The notes under the pieces are model-generated. The model did no database searches. It had not been told where the DNA came from and worked only from the letters and a program-made list of their open reading frames with translations. From positions 124,001-188,000 of the forward strand of contig CANTFL010001181.1 in NCBI GenBank assembly GCA_947650285.1: DNA of 64,000 bases, written 5' to 3'. Source of the stretch: Hyaloperonospora brassicae (Eukaryota; Oomycota; Peronosporomycetes; Peronosporales; Peronosporaceae). Both the position numbers and the translations under genes were made by a program. Each line of letters opens with the position of its first letter. Position 1 is the stretch's first letter. Below, piece after piece: positions 55,271 to 64,000 of this stretch.

Positions 55271-56853
55271 TCAGCTCGTCTGCTGCACGTGTTCCTCGAA
55301 CACGGGGCGGGCTGCCTTGATATTAAGTTGGATCGTTGCCGGTTCTATTTGACGAAAGAGATGGTGTGTCAGTTGCTGCAAAAACCATTCAGCTCACAAG
55401 CAGGCCGTGTAGGCCACACACAACATGAAGAAACGCGTGTACGTACGGATTGAGTCGTCGGACATGATGATCATGATGTACGTGTTCGCGGTAAAAAAGT
55501 CAATGAAGGCCGTAAAATTTGAGTTCCGGACCTCCATTCCCTGGAACTGCGCCTGAGTCTTGCTGCAGCTCAGCTTAAACTGCTTGATAATGTTGCTGAT
55601 CTTCTCGAAGCGGTGGATGTCGCGATGATTGGTATGCGTGGCATGCGAAATCACGAGGAACGTTGCACGTTCGAACAGCACCACTTCGTCAGCACTGCAG
55701 ATCGAGCAAAAGTTGTTTAGGTGCCTTTCTAGATCCTGCATGTTCGGGATCAGCGAGTACACGATAGACGACCACGCGCGGTACAGGGTTTCATCCCAAA
55801 TGGATGTGCCAAAGCACACCGTCGGAAGCTGACCGGTCCGTTCCAAGATCACTTGCTTTTTTTGATCAAACACCTGAACGTACGTACCATCCGGCGCACA
55901 CATGCTCGTTAGTCCACACGCACAGACAACCATCTTACGGTATCCTGCGAACATGGCCACATACCCGCTCCCGCTGGTCTTCTGGCACGAGATCCATCTT
56001 GTGGATCAGAACGAACACCTTTGCGTTGCTGGAATTCTGGTCAATGGCTTCCAGACAGCCGTCAAAGTGAGCCATGTCTTTCTGTGCAGAGGCAATAACC
56101 AAATGAACGCCAGCACCACCCTGGTCAGCGCACAACAAGCTCGTCACGTGCAAAGCGCTGCTCTCGTACGTCAATTTCGCGGCTTTCAATGTCAAACACG
56201 TAGATCAGCAGCTCGACGCTTCGAAAAATGTGGTCGCGTTGGCTCTCAAAGTAGTTTTCGTAAAACGCGTCTTGGCTGCAGCATATGGACAGCAATACAA
56301 CGGCGACGTTAGCGCGCAAACGAGACTTGTAGCGCGTACAGAAAAAGAAAGCGTAAGTGTTTGCGGTACACGTACCCGCCGCAGTCCCACAAGTTCAGCA
56401 CCAAATTGCCCAGAAAGCGCACGTGCGAGTGCTCCACGTCCACTATGAGCATATGAAACAAATAGACATCCATCCGATACACATCATCAGCGTCCGATCA
56501 AGGGGTGGGTCCTTGACGGCCAACTCCTTGGAGACAGTGTCGCGTACAAGTAGGACCCAGACGCATCGTATCGCGCGCTGTGTGAAACGGGCAACAGAGA
56601 CACAACAGCATTGCACGAGTCAGCCCCTTCCAGCTGCGTCTTGCCCTACACGAAGGAATCCGATATCGCTGCGATTGGCGCACCCAAATAATTGGCAAAG
56701 ATGATCGAGCGCATGGACGTCTTGCCCGAGCCAGACTTGCCCATCAATAGCACCTGCACGTCACAGGGTGAGAAGCGCTCTTCAAGAAGCGATCGACCTG
56801 TTGCATTGCCGCTGCTGGTACGACGGGCGAGAGGGACTCACTTTCTTCTTCAT
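55271..56853 (-). CDS. RRAGA: Rag GTPase of the RagA/Gtr1 type
   Basis: Eight exons on the minus strand: 56853-56842, 56753-56684, 56577-56548, 56442-56376, 56275-56170, 56081-55965, 55873-55447 and 55344-55271. They give 300 aa. The first exon is 12 nt (MKKK). G-domain motifs are [35 protein letters not shown] with GGQ across an intron, and HKMDLV. The C-terminal roadblock region ([39 protein letters not shown]) is very like human RagA. The last intron was placed so that the end, [17 protein letters not shown], matches the family; a stronger-looking acceptor upstream (about 55373) would give another tail. Rag heterodimers recruit TORC1 to lysosome/vacuole membranes when amino acids are plentiful. 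Confidence 0.9.
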
Positions 56854-58574
56854 GGCGGCGACGTGGCGTGCGGGTCGATGGACTGTGCTGCGACTGAGAC
56901 CAATCGCAAGGGGTCGTCCGTCGTCTGGATGCGAAAAAGACCACGCGGGGACTTACCAAACCTTCCGTCGAGCATAATCGCAGGGCTCAGCGCTGTGTGT
57001 ATACTGAGTGTGCGGTCGTACGAATGTCGTGGCAAAGCAGCGCAAATCGGCGAGGCGACGACGGTGTATACTGTTACTTTGTTGCATGTACTACGCAGCG
57101 CATTCGATTGTGACTACTCAGGTGGGTGGGTACCCGTCAAGGCGGCGTTGCTCCGTTCATTCTTGATCGAATGGAAGCAAGTGATGAACCGTTTGAACGA
57201 TGATTTGGCCCGGAATCGAGCAGCTAAAGACTAGATCAAAGCACGTCCGGACAACATCGCTACACGATAGAGCTGGCACATGTTGACTTGCTGTTCGTCT
57301 AGTGGGTGTGCGCGACTTTGCCCGGTCCGGCCGTTGAACGCTGTACTACGAGATGTTGCGTCCTGGCCGGTCAATGCTGTCTGGTATTACCGTCTCGGTC
57401 GCTAGGACGGTCAACTTCGCCTTGTCTATTGCGTCTCTGATGCAAAGCAGATTCGTCAAGGATGTCGTCGCCGATTACAATGTATGGTTGCAAGTGGGGT
57501 AGTCCTGTGCATATGGTGGGCGCACTGTTGTCCCAAGTAGTGTCTTTGGCACTGGTATGATGCTTTCTCGACAGTGTCGATCGTCTAAGTGTCGTGGAAA
57601 AAGACTTTACGCGCTCAGTGCTGTTCCACAGACATTTTTCTATCACGCCTCTTTTACAATGTGTGTGCTTTTTGCAAACTAAGCTAGTGCTAGTGCTTCC
57701 AGATACCGATGCCACAGCTTTTTGTACTCGTTGGACCTCTTTACAGCGCATCATACACTGGCTCATTCGTCGCATCGATTGTCTCGACTCCAGTATTGCC
57801 CGCCATCCCGAAACGAATGGATTCAAGCCTCGGTATCTTGCGAAGGGTACAATATTCACACACTATTCTCCAACGACCAAAGGTAAGAAGGCCCTGCTTA
57901 CAGCACGACTGTTCTGCTATAAAGAGAGCTGGTCGATGATAATGGTGAAGAAAAACGGTGTTTCGCATCAGTTGATCATAGATATAACCGGTAAAGTCTG
58001 CTGAGTTGTGCTAGTTGAGTCTGCAGGTGAGGTCATCATAGATTGTTCTACGCATAGGTAACATGTGGCTGCTGCACAGGCCGCAGCATTAAAATGGAGC
58101 ACTTTTCGACCGGTAAGCCACTGGAAAGGCGTAATGGGGTTACACAACATGTGTGGTTTACACCAGGGACGAAGTCCCATTGAATATGATATTAGAACAC
58201 CATCGCAGTTGTTGAGGGCTGACGTGTGCCAGCCACCAAAAACACGAGATCTTGTAAGAGGTACATTATAACATTAGTGTCTAGCTGAAGCACGTTCGTC
58301 TGTAGGGTTCTTTCGATAAAAGAAGAAATAAAGTTCAGTTCTCATTTTGATCTGTAAAGACAAGTGTCTCCCTGAGGCGTCTTGTGATCGTAGAAGAGTT
58401 TATCAACGCCTCGTCAAGGCAGCTACTCCTGAGCACTCTGTATTGTAATTCTTTTGAATCATTGGTTTCCTTGAACAGGGACCGTAAGCTCATCGGGTTT
58501 GTTGACTATCGGAGTCGGGTTCTTTAAATCTAAAGTTTCTCGTAGAGCGTTGTAGTCTTCCTCTGAATAAAGTA
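56854..58574. other. Decayed gene-poor region, nothing recognised
   Basis: 1.7 kb. Frames at 57594-58004 and, on the other strand, 57371-57859 overlap each other, share no features with any family I know, and are more likely chance. Composition turns more AT-rich toward the right. Confidence 0.5.
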
Positions 58575-59533
58575 TCGGTGCAGGTCTGCTACAATTGTAC
58601 TAGTCCACGAATGTACATGCTGCAAGGAAGCTACTCAGATGCTATAAAAATTTCCCGATCAAGGTCATCTCTCACCCAAAGGCCATCATTATAGCGTGAT
58701 AGCGGTGCTGCAGCACAGCAAGCGTCACGTCTTTTTCCACGCAAAAGTTTAATAGAAGACAAAATCGGTCGTCGACAGCCTTGGTGTAATGGGGCAGCCT
58801 GTTGGATATAATTACCATTGTGAGGAATGGTAATAAAGAAAAACAAGTTGAATATTCTTTGAACAATATCACTGAATACAGTGAAATTGTTATAATGATC
58901 CAAAGGTCTACTCATTGTTTGATATTGTGTCTATATCAACCGACCAATCGCTGCTAGACGCGCTCAATGGGTGGTGAGTAGACTTCATCATACGTTTAAA
59001 TAAACCAATATAATTAAGTTAGGTCAAAACAGAGAACACGAGACATTGGACTTAATTGTATAAAACAGCAGTTTTAATATTTCTACAACTAAAGTCTTTG
59101 CCTTAGTCATTTGCCCTTCCTCTGTATAGTGCATATACATAGCAGGGCACTGACCGTCACGGTTGTCAGAGAGAATTGACTCCTTACTTGTATTTCAATA
59201 CGAAGCAAATAACGCCCCGTTACACTCGAGGTCAGACCGCTCACGACGCTCTTCATTTTCAGCTAATTCGGCGCGACATTTTAGTGCATGAAATCGAATG
59301 ACGTCAGTAGCGCTTCTAAATACACTTATGCGTACGCCTCGACCAGACGATGGGTACGCCCGCGTGCTGCTTCAGCAGGTACTCGGCGACGGATACGCCT
59401 GTAGATCCTAGTACCGCCAGCCCATTCACGAGGAAGAGGAGCATCAGTAGAGATTGAATAGATAGGGATGTGCACTTGACGAGCGCTCGTCCGGTGCAGA
59501 CGACTCAACGAGTGTCGAGCCCAGCGCGCAGCA
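58575..59533 (-). pseudogene. Broken partial copy of the ferredoxin reductase gene
   Basis: Two segments match the first third of the gene at 12990-14576, in the same order and strand. Segment 59533-59225 covers the start codon, the presequence and the FAD motif region (for example RWARHSLSRLHRTSAR against RWAHHSVRRLPRTGAR). Segment 58784-58575 covers the following part (EKDVTLAVLQHRYHAIMMAF against GKDVTLAELQRHYHAVVLAY) up to about the point matching 14090 in the intact gene. The copy has frameshifts and substitutions, and a solo LTR splits it exactly between neighbouring codons of the parent. It cannot encode an enzyme. Further 3' sequence was not recognised. Confidence 0.88.
58785..59224 (+). 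repeat. Solo LTR of the Ty3/gypsy family, inserted in the reductase pseudogene
   Basis: The 440-bp segment starts TGTAATGGGG and ends CCCCGTTACA. It aligns along its length with the LTR at 6294-6684 read in reverse complement; shared stretches include ATATTCTTT, AACAATATCAC and ACCAATCGC. No internal element sequence is present, so it is a recombination remnant. Flanks CTTGG and CTCGA are only partly alike, so the target duplication has decayed. Several LTR hairpins keep pairing despite changed sequence (see findings). Confidence 0.88.
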
Positions 59534-62500
59534 TGTAAGTGATATTGATGTAAGGTGTTTGGCACGCCTCGAGATTAGACACGATAGTGTTTCGGTCCTT
59601 CGCTTCAGACTTTGGTAAGACACTGCAATTTTAGTCCAACACAGTGTTTTTTGGTCTGTGCACCATGGATTTGGACTACGTTTTTAATCAGATCCGAGGA
59701 TTTATGTCCAGACTCCTTAGTATTCGGCTTGGACCTCGTTGTAATTGGCCAGATTACCGACTTCCTTTATTCGACAGCAAATCGTACTTATCTAGCGAAA
59801 TGGACATGTTGCATTTTTGGTCAATGTAACTTTTGGAAAACGAGATACAGCAGGGTGGGCTTAAATTGCAGCCCTTCGCTCCCACTTTCCCATAAGAGTG
59901 GCAGATATAAATCTAGTGTTCTCGTCACACAGTGATAAAGAGTCAGCTTTTCCACAGACCTCATAAACAGGAGCGTTAAAAAGTGCAGACCAAGTAAGTG
60001 ATAGACGATCCGAACCTTTACGTTACAACTTGTTCGTTTCTTGTGGAAGCGAGTATTGGCACTCGATGTTTATAGGCAGAGGCCGAATCCCTGTCTGGTG
60101 CAAGATCTTTAAAGTATAACGGACAATCTTTGTTGGTGCTGTACAAGGTACTGCTGAACCTACACTAATGCAGCGTAGGTAGGTAGTTGTCTGAAGCGTC
60201 GCTACATAGTCTCTAAGGCATCTTACATAATTAAACAGACACGCCTAGCTGCACGAAATAGAAACAATTTTGATAGAATAATGCTACCAAATAGATATAT
60301 TTCTAACCTACATTACATTTATTCAAGACGAAATATGTAGGACGGCTATTTGCTCGCCGCACAATGTGCGCGTTCCGCATTACAAGGTGCCTTGTTAGAT
60401 GCTACAGCCTCGTCAGCCATTAACACATGCGTACGGGTTACTGTCGGATTCGACAATCGCGTAATTCGCATTTCATGTAATGCTAATTTGTATATGGCGG
60501 GCCCGCCTCGTTTCAACAGACTCTTTAGTTACCAATATTCGCATTATTGACCACGATGCGAAAGTAACTGCGTCGGGGCGCTTCTCGAAAAGTGATTACT
60601 TGATAGACGAACCGACACGTAATTATTTTACTCGCACCAAGAAAAGTCCGAGCGGTGCGCTCCTACACGATTAGATACAACCACAACAATCGGGTCCTCC
60701 ATCGAAGAAAGTAGTGCAAATCAGTAAATATGATAGCCACTCTCTTTCGAAAGCTTAAACGGTCCTTCATATGGTGAGTCTAGCTTTACAATGTTGTTAA
60801 GTTTTTTGTCTAATCTAGGCGGTAGGGCAGATTAAGCAGACCTAAATTGGCAACATGGATGAAGCGGAATACCAAGACAGTTTGGAGTCATCGAAAACGC
60901 TTAACGTGTCACGCTTTTGTTTCCGTAAGACTTAGATCAACTCCTTTTCTAAGTCTTACGGAAACAAAAGCGTGACAAGAATAAAAACGCGTTGTCTAAG
61001 ACCAACGTAATGGCTTACAGGACGCTGTTTTGTGAATCAGTGGTAAAAGTGGTCCTTTTTCTTGCAAATATTGTATCATGTGTCATGTTAAATGTCGCAC
61101 AGGAAGTCAATAATACCAGTATGCGTCGCTTCGTCGAACAAGCCGTACATTCATACCGGTATATAAATCTGATGTCTTGTCTCATAAAGACCAGAGATGT
61201 TGATTGAAACGACAAAATATAGCTTTATGTATTACTTTATTTATATTTGATAAGCGTAAACTACATTCGCACTGCATCAAAGCTTCACATTGATGTCATC
61301 GATATACATTTTATGTATAGCGGCAAGTATAGTTGGAATATCACCCCGGTGGTACATACCTGTGTTACAGTGCAGCACCAACTAGTGACTGCGACAAGTG
61401 CACATCAATGACGTTAAAGGAAGTAGGCATCGAGGAGTTTAAGGTAGCTGAAATCTTGAAGTTTAAGGCACTTAATTTGACACCCAAGAAATCAGGAATT
61501 AAGCTCAGTGTCAAATTTGCCGAGAAAAATGAAATTGACAAAAACTCAGCGGGGCCTAACGCAGTAGTAGCAAGGATCTTACCAAGTATTTCATATTACT
61601 CGAGCCGCTAGATCTCGAAATCTAGTAACCTGATTAGCATGGATTGACAATCCAAACGACCTCTAAATCCAGTCTCAGATTAGCATTTTTAATGTATTTG
61701 CAACTCGTATAGTATCGTAAGCCTACCGATGTTCTATTTGGGTAGGACCGATTCGTCGCAAATGACTTGCTTGTCATGTCTCTCTTCAAGTCATCTTTGC
61801 CAAAATAGCATGCACGCCTCTGATTGCGCCTCTAAGAAGGCATTCTCCCTACTTATCTCTCTTGCAGGGCTCACTTTCTTTTTAAGATGTGTGAATGCAT
61901 CGCTAGTTTTTATTCTTTATGCGAGCGCGGTAGTCTACGATTTTATTTACGATGCGCATACGTCTCTGTTGTGCAGGCCTCGTTGTACGGCTATAGGAGG
62001 TAAATTACAATCACCGGAGGTAACGTTTTTGCTGTTCGCCAAGAACGCTAAGTCCCCTCCTCTCGAAGCCGATCTTATGAAGACTCCTTGCACTGTAAAG
62101 GTTCCGCTATCACTCTACAAGAAACTCAGCGCCGCGTTATTTTACTATCCAATGAGGTACAACTGCTTATATCCATCTAATAGGAGATTAAATTTGTAGA
62201 AATGGCGGGTGCGCGTCACCACTTGACCTAGACTGGAAATCAAATTGTGGATACCATATAAGGAAATTATCGAATTTTGTCTTTACAACGGGGGACAAGT
62301 AAACTCACCGACCTGTAGACGACGATCCAGCAGCAGCATGTTGAGAAATACCATAATATGGTAGTGATTAATCGCAAAAACCCATCGTCGCAAAACTGGG
62401 GATCCATAAAACTCCATCTAGATTTTTTAACGTGTACGTGTCGTGGTAGTTAGATGAAGCCTCAAATGGCTCTCTAAATCAAGCATATGATCTGTGTATA

Positions 62501-63268
62501 TTGTACGTTATTTGGATCAATCGTAGTTGCGTTGCTCAGAAAATGTACCACACGAGAATGTCCGTTAGACCTCATCATTAGATCACATCTTAACCCTTCA
62601 TTTAATAGGTGTGCAGGCCGATTTGCTGTTGACAATCAACCAATTTACATTTACACTTATATAGAAAGAAATTTCTTCTTTAGATCTTTTTTCATCCAGC
62701 ACCTCTGACTCAGCCGACTGTCTCGAAAGCACCGCTGCTTCTTGAACCAGTAAAGTTTCTCTAGATTGATTGTTGCTATCGTGTCTAATTTTCTCTGCAA
62801 TTATTACTCGTCACGTGTGCGTTTGGTAGAAACGATGACGTTCTAACTGATCATACCTTGTACGATGATAATATCTTCAGTAGCGTCATCCGTGAGAGCT
62901 TTACAGAATCTATCACTGTCATCTATCTAGTTAGTAAAAAAAGAAGATCATCATTTACATCGGTCGACCTGACACCAACACATACGCGCGATATGTGACG
63001 TCCTTTTAGCCAGTAGGTGCAAGCTGGAGCACAGTCACTCGTCTCTCCATATAAGAACCTCTATAGAGGGTTAAATTTCTGTTTAAGGAATTTCGTGTCC
63101 CGCACCAAGCTGCGCCACTTGGTTTTCGTATGATGACTCTATGCAATAGACTTAAGAAATAGGGTAATAAAACAACGCGCACCAGCCACCAGTTTCCCTC
63201 TATATTGTAATTGCCACAGCCTCGCATTGCCTGCCACTTTGCACATGTTCTTCCGTTCCACCTTAAAC
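59534..63268. other. Decayed AT-rich repeat region
   Basis: 3.7 kb with no gene I can support. Frames such as 61333-61611 and 61729-62199 are open over 90-150 codons but have no recognised domain and sit in DNA with the look of old transposon debris. One perfect long inverted repeat is listed separately. Confidence 0.5.
60908..60976. repeat. Perfect 28-bp inverted repeat with 13-nt loop
   Basis: Arm 60908-60935 (starting GTCACGCTTTTG) is the exact reverse complement of arm 60949-60976. The loop is 60936-60948, ATCAACTCCTTTT. No coding frame is attached. It could be the core of a foldback transposon remnant or encode a hairpin RNA. Confidence 0.9.
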
Positions 63269-64000
63269 ATGCTGTCAAAGCGAACGATTCTGACGATGGA
63301 GCAAAAGAGTCGTGTGCAGGTGCACATCACACGCACAAGGGGCATAGAAATATTCCAAATAAAAGACTGGGTCAGGGATCTCGGCCTTCGGATCTCCACA
63401 ACGGCAGCAGAACGGATTCGTCAGGCACCAGCCCACTCGTTCCTTACCACGGACAGGATTCGAAATCGAAAGGTGCTGTTTCCAGCGTTTATGGCTGCGT
63501 TCATTGCATTCTATCGTCTCAATGACGGCAACGTGATTCTCCCAGACGATCTACGACTAGAAGAAGGTCGCTCAACCCGAGCCGCTCAAGGGATAAGCGA
63601 GAATGACCTGCGGCTTTCGAATGGGTGGCTGCACAAATTTAAGACTAGACACGGCATCCATCAGCATGTGCTTCACGGCAAGGCAGACTCAGTTGATTGC
63701 GCTCAACTCGCCGTGAATCTAATGGAGCTTAAAGAGCTTATTGGACAAAATTCACCACGGTATGTATTCAAGTTTGACGAATCAGCTCTCTTCAATCGCC
63801 TACCTCCAAACAAGGATACTGGAAACGGCCAAGCGCAACGTGAAGAAGTCAGAGAAGGATCGTATCACAGTCGCAATGTGCTGCAACATGACCGGGACCG
63901 AGAAGATGGATCTCGTTGTCATAGGCAAGTCGAAGCAACCACGAGCATTTCGCAAATCCAACACCAGGCATATGAAGTTTTTGTACTTCAACAGCCAGAC
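63269..64000 (+). pseudogene. pogo/Tigger-type (CENP-B) DDE transposase, frameshifted and cut by the window edge
   Basis: The frame opens at the ATG at 63269. The N-terminal part has a helix-turn-helix-like region (DRIRNRKVLFPAFMAAFIAF). A CENPB-like DNA-binding segment follows (LRLSNGWLHKFKTRHGI), then the start of the DDE domain with the first catalytic Asp in FKFDESALFNRLPPN (about Asp170). Near 63815 the family sequence switches to another frame, where EKDRITVAMCCNMTG and LVVIGKSKQPR follow. An indel has therefore broken the gene, and the rest lies beyond position 64000. Transposases of this family move Tc1/mariner-type DNA elements by cut and paste. No terminal inverted repeat was found upstream. 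Confidence 0.8.

Noticed and set aside
57371..58004. Two overlapping opposite-strand frames of about 140-160 codons
   Set aside because: No domain, no splice-consistent extension, and neither shows codon use like the nearby genes.
60908..60976. Hairpin followed by T-rich sequence as an intrinsic terminator
   Set aside because: The genome is eukaryotic, the T run lies in the loop rather than after the stem, and no gene ends there.
1..64000. CRISPR arrays, rRNA and tRNA genes
   Set aside because: I looked for spaced direct repeats and for tRNA-like and rRNA-like sequence and found none that I could support by eye.

Overview
The window looks like nuclear DNA of a plant-pathogenic oomycete, most likely in the Peronosporaceae (Phytophthora or a downy mildew). 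This rests on four things: a Ty3/gypsy chromovirus of the type common in those genomes, a secreted EER-plus-LWY-repeat effector candidate, short GTRNGT-type introns, and closely packed genes with oomycete-like architectures such as a WW-tailed myosin. The species cannot be named from the sequence alone.

Layout. Positions 1-6684 hold a Ty3/gypsy element on the minus strand. It has a 391-bp 5' LTR, a tRNA primer site, gag, protease, RT/RNase H, integrase and a C-terminal chromodomain; its 3' LTR lies off the left edge. A gene-poor stretch follows, with one effector-like gene (8858-10648, minus). From 12990 to 56853 there is a compact block of 17 housekeeping genes: ferredoxin/adrenodoxin reductase, myosin, a coiled-coil protein, MED11, an SR-rich protein, a GIGYF-like GYF protein, RBX1, a ZIP transporter, taxilin, protoporphyrinogen oxidase, a MAPKK-like kinase, a CIBAR/FAM92-type BAR protein, CDC5, an SLF2-like protein, PP2A-B55, a FAM210-like membrane protein and a RagA/Gtr1 GTPase. 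Neighbours switch strand in 14 of 16 adjacent pairs, and convergent pairs can be under 120 bp apart. From 56854 to 64000 the DNA is gene-poor and decayed. It contains a broken copy of the reductase gene split by a solo LTR, a perfect 28-bp inverted repeat, and the start of a pogo/Tigger-type transposase cut by the window edge.

The block mixes unrelated cell functions (heme synthesis, mitochondrial Fe-S electron transfer, SCF ubiquitination, TORC1 nutrient sensing, splicing, transcription, phosphatase and kinase signalling) rather than one pathway. I reconstructed exon structures by hand from splice signals, reading frame and family conservation.

The most unusual feature is in the Ty3/gypsy element. 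Its whole length, coding region and LTR alike, is an almost continuous run of short back-to-back hairpins (stems 6-13 bp, loops 0-20 nt, roughly one every 25-35 nt). The pattern stops at the LTR boundary. In a diverged solo LTR of the same family 52 kb away, two of the hairpins have different arm sequences but pairing is kept, which looks like compensatory change. I know of no description of this.
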